Source: Pseudomonas sp. UBA4617
GTDB taxonomy: Bacteria; Pseudomonadota; Gammaproteobacteria; Pseudomonadales; Pseudomonadaceae
Assembly (NCBI RefSeq): GCF_002386445.1
Contig: NZ_DGIR01000004.1
Coordinates: 1 to 50,425 of the forward strand
Direction of reading: 5' to 3'
DNA: 50,425 nt
Shown: positions 33,440-41,045 of the stretch, piece after piece
How positions within the stretch are numbered: position 1 is the stretch's first letter
Layout: each line of letters opens with the position of its first letter
Position numbers and translations under genes: made by a program
Notes under the pieces: model-generated
What the model saw: the letters and a program-made list of their open reading frames with translations, nothing else
Told to the model about the DNA's origin: nothing
The model's database searches: none

Positions 33440-33458
33440 TATACTGGGGTATAGTATA
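33440..33458. promoter_or_regulatory. DmeR/RcnR-type operator
   Basis: TATACTGGGGTATAGTATA contains TACT-GGGG-TAT-AGTA, the RcnR-type layout of TACT and AGTA flanking a G-tract. It lies midway in the 70-bp divergent gap and covers -10-like TATAGT, so binding would block both genes. Confidence 0.7.
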
Positions 33459-33488
33459 TTTCTCGACATTCCGGAAGCATGATAAACC

Positions 33489-34424
33489 ATGGCGACACAA
33501 ACCTCAGACCGTTGGCAGCACAGCCACCAGTTCCATACCGGTAGCCTGGGTGCCGAGCGCAAGACCCGCCTGGCGGTCTGGCTGACTGCCGTGATGATGG
33601 TGGCGGAAATTGCCGGCGGCTGGTTCTTCAATTCCATGGCATTGCTGGCCGACGGCTGGCACATGAGTTCCCATGCGCTGGCCTTGGGCCTGTCGTTGCT
33701 GGCCTACGCCGCTGCCCGGCGCTATGCCGGCGATCGGCGCTTTGCTTTCGGCACCTGGAAAATCGAGATTCTCGGCGGTTATTCCAGTGCCCTGCTGCTG
33801 CTCGGGGTGGCGGGGCTGATGGCCTTCCAGTCGGTGGAGCGCCTGCTGGCACCGGGGCCGATCCACTATGACCAGGCGATCTTGATCGCCGCCGTGGGCC
33901 TGGCGGTCAACCTGGCCTGTGCCTGGCTGCTGCGGGACGATCACGATCACCATCATCACCACGGCCTCGATCATCGGCGCGACCACGGTCATCATCACCA
34001 CGACCTGAACCTGCGCTCGGCCTACCTGCATGTGGTCGCTGATGCCGCCACCTCGGTGCTGGCCATCGCCGCCCTGCTGGCTGGCAAGTTCTGGGGTGCC
34101 GGCTGGCTCGACCCGGTCATGGGCCTGGTGGGTGCGCTGCTGGTGGCGCTGTGGGCCCGGGGGTTGCTGCGCGACACCAGCCGGGTACTGCTGGACGCGG
34201 AGATGGATGCACCGGTGGTGGCGGAAATACGCGAAGTGGTGGCACAGCTGCCGGTACCGGCCAGCATTACCGACCTGCACGTGTGGCGGGTCGGCAAGGA
34301 CCAGTACGCCTGCATCCTCGGCCTCGCCGCCGCTGGCGAACTCAGCGCCGACAGCGTGCGCCAGGCTTTGGGCGTGCACGAGGAACTGGCGCATGTCACC
34401 GTCGAGGTCAACCGCCTGGCATAG
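33489..34424 (+). CDS. dmeF: DmeF-type cation diffusion facilitator (Co/Ni exporter)
   Basis: This 311-residue inner-membrane exporter of the CDF family has six hydrophobic helices, a histidine-rich cytoplasmic loop (about 150-172) and a C-terminal cytosolic domain. The N-terminal HSHQFH block and the helix-2 motif LADGWHMSSHA (D55, H58, H62) with HVVAD (H181, D185) in helix 5 are characteristic of the DmeF branch, which expels Co and Ni, unlike Zn/Cd members. The divergent RcnR-type repressor supports the metal assignment. GGAAG lies 11 bases before the ATG. Confidence 0.9.
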   Translation: MATQTSDRWQHSHQFHTGSLGAERKTRLAVWLTAVMMVAEIAGGWFFNSMALLADGWHMSSHALALGLSLLAYAAARRYAGDRRFAFGTWKIEILGGYSSALLLLGVAGLMAFQSVERLLAPGPIHYDQAILIAAVGLAVNLACAWLLRDDHDHHHHHGLDHRRDHGHHHHDLNLRSAYLHVVADAATSVLAIAALLAGKFWGAGWLDPVMGLVGALLVALWARGLLRDTSRVLLDAEMDAPVVAEIREVVAQLPVPASITDLHVWRVGKDQYACILGLAAAGELSADSVRQALGVHEELAHVTVEVNRLA

Positions 34425-34520
34425 CGCGACCAGACAGCTGGACGTCGAGCCCAGGCAACTGCCGCTCGGCCGATGGCCCTATGGTGACGAGTCATTCAGC
34501 CAGTCATCAGGAGTTGTGCC

Positions 34521-34865
34521 ATGTCCGATTTCATCACCGTCCTGCGCGAAACCTGCCCGACACCGGTCGTGGACGCCACCAAGTGGAAGCGCATCGGCGG
34601 CGATCCGCACACCGTCAATCTCAACGCCTACCTGTCGGCCGACGGCAGCAAGATCATGGGTACCTGGATCTGCACCCCGGGCAAGTTCGAGGTCAACTAC
34701 GAGAAGTGGGAGTTCTGCCACTTCCTCGATGGCTACTGCATCATCACCCCGGAAGGCGAAGAGCCGAAACACCTGAAAGCGGGCGACGTGTTCGTGATCG
34801 AGCCGGGGATGAAAGGTACCTGGGAAGTGGTCGAAACTGTGCGCAAGTATTTCGTCTTCGCCTGA
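34521..34865 (+). CDS. cupin-domain protein
   Basis: This 114-residue single-domain protein has the small-barrel cupin pattern: FEVNYEKWEFCHFLDGYCIITPEG followed by LKAGDVFVIEPGMKGTWEV, of the Cupin_3 (EutQ/DUF861-like) group. The metal-binding residues of classic cupins are only partly present, so it may be a binding rather than a catalytic protein. Its function is unknown. AGGAG (34509-34513) supports the start. It stands alone, followed by a REP pair. Confidence 0.82.
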   Translation: MSDFITVLRETCPTPVVDATKWKRIGGDPHTVNLNAYLSADGSKIMGTWICTPGKFEVNYEKWEFCHFLDGYCIITPEGEEPKHLKAGDVFVIEPGMKGTWEVVETVRKYFVFA

Positions 34866-34885
34866 TTTCAAAGACTGACATCGCC

Positions 34886-34963
34886 CCCTGTGGGAGCGGG
34901 TTTACCCGCGAATGCTGCAGTAGCTTTACCGCCGCATTCGCGGGTAAACCCGCTCCCACAGGG
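34886..34963. repeat. perfect 30-bp inverted REP pair (BIME)
   Basis: The 30-bp arm 34886-34915 (core GTGGGAGCGGGTTTACCCGCG) is repeated exactly inverted at 34934-34963 around an 18-nt spacer. It is the best preserved REP pair in the window. It lies between the cupin gene and the mmsB terminator and would fold into a very stable hairpin. Confidence 0.9.
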
Positions 34964-34990
34964 TCATATGCTGCCCGCTGAATCGGAAGC

Positions 34991-35059
34991 AAAAAAATCG
35001 CGGATCAGGCGCCCTTCCCTCTGGTGCGCAGTTACAGAGGGAAGGCCACCTGGCCCGCG
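34991..35059 (-). terminator. intrinsic terminator of the mmsAB operon
   Basis: On the minus strand a long stem (outer CGCGGGCCAGG with CCTGATCCGCG, inner CTTCCCTCTG with CAGAGGGAAG) is followed by ATTTTTTT (34991-34998 complement). It lies about 20 bp after the mmsB stop. Confidence 0.85.
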
Positions 35060-35078
35060 ATGAAGTCCATCTCGCGCG

Positions 35079-35966
35079 TCAATCCTTCTTGCGGTAACTC
35101 TCGACGATGGCCGAGAAATCCTTGCCCCCTTCCCCGCGCAGGCTCATGGCCTGATACAGCTGCTGGGCCACTGCCCCGAGGATCACGGGTTGGTGCGCCT
35201 GGCGTGCCGCCTCGGTGGCCAGGCCCAGGTCCTTGAGCATCAGCTCGGCGCCAAAACCACCGGTATAGCCCCGCGATGCCGGCGCGGTCTCGATGATGCC
35301 GGGCCAAGGATTATATGTATCCGAGCTCCAGCAACGTCCGGTCGAACTGTTGATGATGCCTGCCAGCACCTTGGTGTCGATGCCCAGAGCATTGCCCAGG
35401 GCCATGGCTTCGGACACACCGACCATCGAGATACCCAACAGCAGGTTGTTGCAGATCTTGGCGATCTGCCCGGTACCGACATCACCGCAATGCACGATGT
35501 TGCGGCCCATCTGCTCCAGTACCGGCTTGAGGGTGGCGAACAGCTCGGTACTGGCACCGACCATGAAGGTCAGGGTGCCTGCCGCCGCGCCACCGGTGCC
35601 GCCAGACACCGGCGCATCGCCCATGTCCACGCCCTTGGCTGCAGCCGCCTTGGAGACATCGCGTGCGGTTTGCGGGTCGATGGTGCTGCAATCCACGGTT
35701 GGCGTGCCAGGACGAATACCCGCCAGCACGCCGTCTCCGTTCAGGTAAACACTACGCACATGGGCAGCCGCCGGCAGCATGGTGATCACCAGCTCGCTGT
35801 TGGCCGCCGCGTCCTTGGGCGAAGGGCTGATCTGCCCGCCCAGTTCGGCAAGCTCGGCGAGCACGGCCTTGTTCAGGTCGAACAGGTTCAGTTGGTGCCC
35901 GGCCTTGATCAGGTTGCGGGCCATGGGTGCGCCCATGTTGCCGAGGCCGATGAATGCGATACGCAT
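35079..35966 (-). CDS. mmsB: 3-hydroxyisobutyrate dehydrogenase
   Basis: This 295-residue NAD-dependent enzyme oxidises 3-hydroxyisobutyrate to methylmalonate semialdehyde in valine breakdown. The N-terminal GLGNMGAPMARNL nucleotide-binding motif, the substrate segment DAPVSGGTGGAAAGTL near residue 117 and the catalytic-lysine region GQIAKICNNLLL near 167 are clear. It is the second gene of mmsAB, 28 bp after mmsA; the gap includes a duplicated copy of the mmsA end. GGAGAG precedes the ATG. Confidence 0.95.
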   Translation of the reverse strand: MRIAFIGLGNMGAPMARNLIKAGHQLNLFDLNKAVLAELAELGGQISPSPKDAAANSELVITMLPAAAHVRSVYLNGDGVLAGIRPGTPTVDCSTIDPQTARDVSKAAAAKGVDMGDAPVSGGTGGAAAGTLTFMVGASTELFATLKPVLEQMGRNIVHCGDVGTGQIAKICNNLLLGISMVGVSEAMALGNALGIDTKVLAGIINSSTGRCWSSDTYNPWPGIIETAPASRGYTGGFGAELMLKDLGLATEAARQAHQPVILGAVAQQLYQAMSLRGEGGKDFSAIVESYRKKD

Positions 35967-35975
35967 GACTCTCTC

Positions 35976-36011
35976 CTTAACGCAGGCTGATGGCTTAGCG
36001 CAGGCTGATGG
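35976..36011. repeat. tandem 18-bp duplication at the mmsA stop codon
   Basis: CTTAACGCAGGCTGATGG (35976-35993) and CTTAGCGCAGGCTGATGG (35994-36011) abut and match at 17 of 18 positions. Read on the minus strand, the first copy encodes the last codons and TAA of mmsA (ISLR stop) and the second repeats AISLR and another TAA in frame just before the mmsB ribosome site. Confidence 0.85.
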
Positions 36012-37521
36012 TGGTGTTCACACCGTCGTTGACGCTGTCGTCATCGAACCAGCGGGCGGTGACGGTCTTGGTCTGGGTGTAGAACTGCACCACTTGCTTG
36101 CCGTACGGGCCGAGGTCGCCGAGCTTGGAGCCACGCGAGCCGGTGAAGCTGAAGAACGGCACCGGTACCGGGATCGGGATGTTGATACCTACCTGGCCAA
36201 TGTCGATTTCGCTCTGGAACTTGCGCGCGGCCGCGCCGCTCTGGGTGAACAGGCCGGTGCCGTTGCCGAACGGGTTGGCGTTGACCAGGGCGATGGCCTC
36301 GTCAAGTGTGTCGACCTCCAGGGTCACCAGCACCGGGCCGAAGATTTCCTGGGTATAGATCTGCATGTCGGTCTTCACGCCCGAGAACAGGGTCGGGCCG
36401 ACGAAGTTGCCTTGCTCGTAACCCGGTACCTTGACGTCACGGCCGTCGAGTTCCAGCTTGGCACCTTCCTTGATACCGCTTTCGATCAGGCCCAGCACCC
36501 GCTCCTTGGCACGCTTGGAAACCACCGGGCCGACATCGGTGCCAGGCTCGCAACCGGCATTGACCTTGAGCTTGCTGGCCGCTTCCTTGATGTCCGGCAG
36601 CCATTCGCGCGCCTTGCCGACCAGTACCGCTACCGAAGTGGCCATGCAGCGCTGGCCCGCCGCGCCGAAAGCGGCACCGACCAGGGCGTTGATGGTCTGG
36701 GTGCGGTTGGCATCGGGCAGCACCACCGCGTGGTTCTTGGCGCCCATCATCGACTGCACGCGCTTGCCGTGCTGGCCGCCCAGGTTGTACACGTGGGTGC
36801 CCACTTCGGTGGAACCGACGAAGGAAATTGCCTTGATGTCCGGGTGGGTGCAGATGGCGTCCACCACTTGCTTGCCTCCGTGCACCACGTTGAGCACACC
36901 AGCCGGTACGCCGGCTTCCAGCGCCAGCTCGACCAGCAGCATGGTCGACAGCGGGTCCTGCTCGGACGGCTTGAGCACAAAAGTGTTGCCGCAGACGATG
37001 GCCATCGGGAACATCCACAGCGGGATCATGGCCGGGAAGTTGAACGGGGTGATACCGGCACATACACCGATGGGCTGGCGCAACGTATAGGTATCGACGC
37101 CACCGGCGACATTCTCGGCGAATTCGCCCATCTGCAGGGTACCGATCGAGGCGGCATGCTCGACCACCTCCAGGCCGCGGAAGATATCGCCTTCGGCATC
37201 GGCCAGGGTCTTGCCTTGTTCGGCACTGAGCACCTGGGCGATACGCTTGGTGTGTTCGCGAATCAGCGCCTGCAGCTTGAGCATGATGCGCATGCGGGCG
37301 CCAATCGGGGTGTCGCGCCAGGTCTTGAAGGCGCGCTGTGCAGCGGCGACGGCTGCGTCCACTTCCTCGGCGGTGGCGAACGGTACGCGCGCCAGCACTT
37401 CCTGGGTGGCCGGGTTGACGATATCGCGCCATTCAGAGGTCCTGGACTCGACCCACTGGCCGTCGATCAGCAGCTTGACCTGGTCGATCCTGGTCTGGTT
37501 AGGGGATTGCGGTGCGTTCAT
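35995..37521 (-). CDS. mmsA: methylmalonate semialdehyde dehydrogenase (CoA-acylating)
   Basis: The 508-residue aldehyde dehydrogenase converts methylmalonate semialdehyde to propionyl-CoA with NAD and CoA in valine catabolism. The catalytic C292 lies in FGAAGQRCMATS; GITPFNFPAMIPLWMFPMA (about 156-174) and FVGSTEVG (about 234-241) are family landmarks. The start MNAPQSPNQTRIDQ is chosen by homology; the frame stays open upstream across the divergent LysR gene by chance. The operon with mmsB is divergent from a LysR gene 132 bp away. Confidence 0.95.
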   Translation of the reverse strand: MNAPQSPNQTRIDQVKLLIDGQWVESRTSEWRDIVNPATQEVLARVPFATAEEVDAAVAAAQRAFKTWRDTPIGARMRIMLKLQALIREHTKRIAQVLSAEQGKTLADAEGDIFRGLEVVEHAASIGTLQMGEFAENVAGGVDTYTLRQPIGVCAGITPFNFPAMIPLWMFPMAIVCGNTFVLKPSEQDPLSTMLLVELALEAGVPAGVLNVVHGGKQVVDAICTHPDIKAISFVGSTEVGTHVYNLGGQHGKRVQSMMGAKNHAVVLPDANRTQTINALVGAAFGAAGQRCMATSVAVLVGKAREWLPDIKEAASKLKVNAGCEPGTDVGPVVSKRAKERVLGLIESGIKEGAKLELDGRDVKVPGYEQGNFVGPTLFSGVKTDMQIYTQEIFGPVLVTLEVDTLDEAIALVNANPFGNGTGLFTQSGAAARKFQSEIDIGQVGINIPIPVPVPFFSFTGSRGSKLGDLGPYGKQVVQFYTQTKTVTARWFDDDSVNDGVNTTISLR

Positions 37522-37608
37522 CTGCGTTCTCCTTGGAATTATTGTCGGGACGAGATCGCCAGCGCCGGGCAAACGCGAGGTGGCGTCCTGAGGCTTGTTT
37601 CGAGTATA

Positions 37609-37622
37609 GATGTGCAAACATC
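37609..37622. promoter_or_regulatory. inverted repeat in the mmsA/LysR divergent gap
   Basis: GATGT-GCAA-ACATC is a 5-bp inverted repeat with a 4-nt spacer, about midway in the gap and 32 bp before the LysR start. Its size and position suit a LysR-family site, but T-N11-A motifs are common by chance. Confidence 0.4.
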
Positions 37623-37653
37623 CAACAAGAACGCACAAAAAAACCGGATCATC

Positions 37654-38604
37654 ATGCAAAAAGACCTCACATCCCTGAGCGCGTTGAACTGGGACGACCT
37701 GAAGTTCTTCCTCGAAGTGGCCCGCACCCGCAAGGCCAGTAGCGCCGCCAAGCGCCTGAGCGTCGACTACACCACGGTGTCGCGGCGCATCAGCTCGCTG
37801 GAAGGGGCACTCGGCACCCTGCTGTTCGAAAAGTCGCGGACCAACGGCTTTGTCCTCACCGCCGAGGGGCAGCGCCTGCTGGGCTATGCCGAGTCGATCG
37901 AGAGCACCCTGCACATGGCCTGCGAACAGGTTTCCGGGTCGGGCGTGGCGTTGTCCGGGCACGTGCGCATGGGCTGCACCGAAGGTTTCGGCAGTTTCTT
38001 CGTCACCCCGCAACTGAGCCACTTCGTCGACGCCTACCCGGCAATCTCGGTGGACATACTGCCGCTGCCGCACTTCATCAGCCTGTCCAAGCGCGAGGCG
38101 GACATCGTCATCGCCCTGGAGCGACCCGAGCATGGGCCATATGTGTGCTGCAAGCTGTGCGACTACCGCTTGCGCCTGTACGCCACCCGGGAATACCTCG
38201 ATAACCACGCCCCCATCCGCCAGATCGCGGACCTGGCCAGACACCCGTTCATCAGCTACGTGGACGACCTGGCGTTCAGTTCGGAGCTGCTGTACCTGGC
38301 CAACCTGATTCCCAGCGCCAGTGCGCATTTGCGCAGTACCAGCGTGATTGCCCAGTACACGGCGGCGTTGCAAGGACGAGGCCTGGCGATCTTGCCCTGC
38401 TTCCTGGCCGCTCAGGACCCGCGGCTGGTGACAGTGCTGCCAGAGGAGGTCGAGGTGACGCGGCAGTTCTGGATGTACTGCCGGGAAGATCTGCGCAAAT
38501 TGAAGCGAATTACCCTGCTATGGGATTACATCCGTCAGGTGACCGAGGCGAACGCGCCGTTGTTGATGGGCGAGACGCGGGAGATGCGCTTTGCCCAGAA
38601 GTGA
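37654..38604 (+). CDS. LysR-family regulator, divergent from mmsAB
   Basis: This 316-residue LysR protein has its HTH at about 13-70 (LNWDDLKFFLEVARTRKASSAAKRLSVDYTTVSRRISSLE) and a substrate-binding domain starting GHVRMGCTEGFGSFFVTPQLSHFV. Divergence from mmsAB suggests it controls valine catabolism; P. aeruginosa uses an AraC-type MmsR at this locus, so the regulator differs. The ATG at 37654 is the first reasonable start; GGATC nearby is a weak ribosome site. Confidence 0.87.
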   Translation: MQKDLTSLSALNWDDLKFFLEVARTRKASSAAKRLSVDYTTVSRRISSLEGALGTLLFEKSRTNGFVLTAEGQRLLGYAESIESTLHMACEQVSGSGVALSGHVRMGCTEGFGSFFVTPQLSHFVDAYPAISVDILPLPHFISLSKREADIVIALERPEHGPYVCCKLCDYRLRLYATREYLDNHAPIRQIADLARHPFISYVDDLAFSSELLYLANLIPSASAHLRSTSVIAQYTAALQGRGLAILPCFLAAQDPRLVTVLPEEVEVTRQFWMYCREDLRKLKRITLLWDYIRQVTEANAPLLMGETREMRFAQK

Positions 38605-38651
38605 TCATGCTTGGCCGCAAACATGGACAGTGCGTACCCGTAGGGCTGGAG

Positions 38652-39143
38652 TCAGTAAGAGGCCACCACGATTGACACCCGCCGGTTCTCGGTACGCCCG
38701 GCGCTGGTGCGGTTGTCCGCCACCGGCTGGCTGCTGCCCAGGCCACGGCTGTGGATATTCTGTGCCGGCATGCCAACCGCGACCAACGTCTTGGCCACGC
38801 TTTGCGCACGCCGTTCGGACAGCTGTTGGTTGTACACCGCCTTGCCCGATGCGTCGGCATGCCCGTCCACCCGCACGCCCTGGATGCCAACGCCGAGCAA
38901 TGCCTTGCCGATACGTTGGACAATCGCCTGGCTCTGGCTATTGAGGCTATCCAGGTCGCTGCCGAACAGCACCTTGCCGGACAAGTCATAGGCCCAACCT
39001 TCGTCGGTCGGGGTAAAGCCTTCGCGCTTGAGCATCGCGATCTGTTCGGCGCTCAGGCCTTTGGGTGGCGTGCTCTGGCAACCAGCCAAGGCCAGCAGTG
39101 CCAGCAGCAAGGCCCATAGGGGGAAACGTACAGCCTGCTTCAC
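38652..39143 (-). CDS. yfiB: YfiB, OmpA-domain outer-membrane lipoprotein
   Basis: The 163-residue lipoprotein has a signal sequence ending in the lipobox LAGC (Cys22) and an OmpA-like peptidoglycan-binding domain (DGHADASGKAVYNQQLSERRAQSV, then NRTSAGRTENRRVSI). In P. aeruginosa YfiB sequesters YfiR at the outer membrane and so releases YfiN. It is the last gene of yfiRNB; the GTG start overlaps the yfiN stop (GTGA). Length is close to the P. aeruginosa protein (168). Confidence 0.9.
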   Translation of the reverse strand: MKQAVRFPLWALLLALLALAGCQSTPPKGLSAEQIAMLKREGFTPTDEGWAYDLSGKVLFGSDLDSLNSQSQAIVQRIGKALLGVGIQGVRVDGHADASGKAVYNQQLSERRAQSVAKTLVAVGMPAQNIHSRGLGSSQPVADNRTSAGRTENRRVSIVVASY

Positions 39144-40405
39144 GGGTTCAACTCCTGTTTGTTGATTTGCATCTGCGCGACGTGCCAGTGCCCGCGGCGA
39201 TTGCGCTTGGCCTGGTACATCGCAGCGTCGGCAGCATTCAGAAGACTGGCAGGATCGGTGCCGTCATCCGGGTAACAGGCGATACCGACACTCACCGAGG
39301 TGGCGATAGTGCGGCCACTGTCCAGTTGCACCGGCAGCTTCATGCTGGCAACGATCTTCTCGGCAACGCGCTCGGCATCCTGACGCGAATGCACTGGTGT
39401 CAGCAGCACGGCGAATTCGTCGCCACCCAGGCGCGCCACCAGGTCGTGCTCACGCAGCTGGGCGCGCACACGGTCAGCCACGCTGATCAGCACTTCGTCG
39501 CCCACGGCATGGCCGAGGGTATCGTTGATCTGCTTGAAGTGGTCACTGTCGAGAAACAGCAGCGCCAGGTGCTCCTGCTGCCGCTCGGCATTGCGCAGGC
39601 TGCGGGTCAGGCGCCCCTCGAAAAAGGCGCGGTTGGGCAGGCCGGTCAAACTGTCGTGGCTGGCCTGGTGGGCCAGCGTCTGGTTTTCGTTCTGCAGGTG
39701 GCTGTGCCACACCTCCAGTTCGTCCAGCAACGCATTGAAGTCGTTGCCCAGCTCGTTGAGCTCGGCAATCGCTGCTTCCGGTACGCGCCGGTCGAAGCTG
39801 CGCTCCCGGCGGGCGGCATGGGCGACACTGGCCAGGCCGCGCAGCGGGCGGACGATATCACCGAGCAAACGACGCGACAGGTATTGCGCAGCCAAGGCGC
39901 TGAGCAACGTGCAGAACAGGATGCCGGCCAAGCCACTGAGCAGGAACAGCAACAGGCTACGCCCCTGGCCGACCAGTTCGATGCGCCCGACCTGCCGCTG
40001 CTGATGGATGATCGGCAGGTTGACCGGCTCATCGAGCAAGGCGCTGGCAACCTGCCCTTCCAGCTGCGCGAGCAGGCCGCTATCGCTGCGCCGCCAATAC
40101 GCCAGTTGCTGGCCTTCGTTGTCGAATACCCTGGCCTCGGCCACTTCCTCGGCCCTGGCAATCAGTGCCAGCGCTTCGTTGGCCGCAGCACCGTCGTCGA
40201 ACACCACGGCTGCTTCCACGGTGTAACTGATCGAGCGGGCGATCAGGTGCAGGTTTTGGTTGGCGTAAACGCGCAGGGCGAGCACGCCCAGCAGGGTCAG
40301 GGCAACACCCGCCAGGCCGACGGCGAGCAAAGCGACGCTCAGGTGGCCACGGCCGAGCACCGAGCGCAGGGTCGGGCGGGCGCCGCGCTTGTGCACCGGC
40401 TTCAT
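39140..40405 (-). CDS. yfiN: YfiN, membrane diguanylate cyclase
   Basis: The 421-residue protein makes c-di-GMP from GTP. It has two membrane helices (about 22-45 and 149-173) flanking a periplasmic sensor, a HAMP domain (about 175-230) and a GGDEF domain with intact GGDEF (327-331). An RxxD I-site motif (R318, D321) sits five residues before it. In P. aeruginosa, YfiN (TpbB) is held inactive by periplasmic YfiR and drives small-colony-variant growth when released. It overlaps both yfiR and yfiB by 4 bp. Confidence 0.92.
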   Translation of the reverse strand: MKPVHKRGARPTLRSVLGRGHLSVALLAVGLAGVALTLLGVLALRVYANQNLHLIARSISYTVEAAVVFDDGAAANEALALIARAEEVAEARVFDNEGQQLAYWRRSDSGLLAQLEGQVASALLDEPVNLPIIHQQRQVGRIELVGQGRSLLLFLLSGLAGILFCTLLSALAAQYLSRRLLGDIVRPLRGLASVAHAARRERSFDRRVPEAAIAELNELGNDFNALLDELEVWHSHLQNENQTLAHQASHDSLTGLPNRAFFEGRLTRSLRNAERQQEHLALLFLDSDHFKQINDTLGHAVGDEVLISVADRVRAQLREHDLVARLGGDEFAVLLTPVHSRQDAERVAEKIVASMKLPVQLDSGRTIATSVSVGIACYPDDGTDPASLLNAADAAMYQAKRNRRGHWHVAQMQINKQELNP

Positions 40406-40968
40406 GGCTGCACCGCCCGGCGCTGCGACAACTGCAGCACGCTGGGGTGAATGCGCACACCGGAGCGTGCCACCGAGTCGAGGTTGACCTCGAAGGCGAC
40501 CTGTCGGTCGCTGACCCGCAGGCAGAACAGGCTGCCGACCGTACAGGGGTCGTCCGCTTCGCTGATGCTCAGTACCGGGTGGCCGCTGATGCGCTCGAAC
40601 AGCCGGTCACGCTGGCCCTGGTCGAGCCTGCCGATATACAGGGCATCGCAGGCCTGGGCAACCTGGCTTTCCGTCGCCAGCAGACGCCGCACCTGCAGCG
40701 GCTGGCCGGACTCCTGGAGGTGGCCTTTGATCAGGTCATCGGCGTACTCGGTCGGGCCGACCAGGCACAGCCGCAAGGGTGAGGGTTCGACGGGCCAGCG
40801 GGCATAGCTGAAGATGCCAAGTACTACCTGGGTGACGGCCTTGGCGCGTTGCTGCGCCTGGGCGACAGTTGCTGCGGTGTCCGCCCGGGCAAGACCTGCT
40901 GCAAGGAACAGGGCGGCCAGCAATAGCGAAAGCGCACAGTTTGTCACTCGCCTTGCGGCCAGCTTCAT
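40402..40968 (-). CDS. yfiR: YfiR, periplasmic repressor of YfiN
   Basis: The 188-residue protein has a signal peptide ending about residue 29 (LARA) and four cysteines at 68, 107, 142 and 149, the same spacing as the disulfide-forming cysteines 71, 110, 145 and 152 of P. aeruginosa YfiR. It binds the YfiN periplasmic domain and blocks its cyclase activity; redox state of the disulfides influences this. It is first in the operon, 77 bp after recD, with GAGGGA before the ATG. Confidence 0.9.
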   Translation of the reverse strand: MKLAARRVTNCALSLLLAALFLAAGLARADTAATVAQAQQRAKAVTQVVLGIFSYARWPVEPSPLRLCLVGPTEYADDLIKGHLQESGQPLQVRRLLATESQVAQACDALYIGRLDQGQRDRLFERISGHPVLSISEADDPCTVGSLFCLRVSDRQVAFEVNLDSVARSGVRIHPSVLQLSQRRAVQP

Positions 40969-41045
40969 GCGGGAAATCCCTCAGGATCCTATCGGATTAC
41001 GGCGCAACGATAGCATATGGCCGCCCTCCAGGACCGCGTGCGGAT

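Noticed and set aside
35779..37653. Very long N-terminal extension (625 codons) of the LysR gene
   Set aside because: It runs antisense through mmsA and part of mmsB; LysR homology starts only at 37654.
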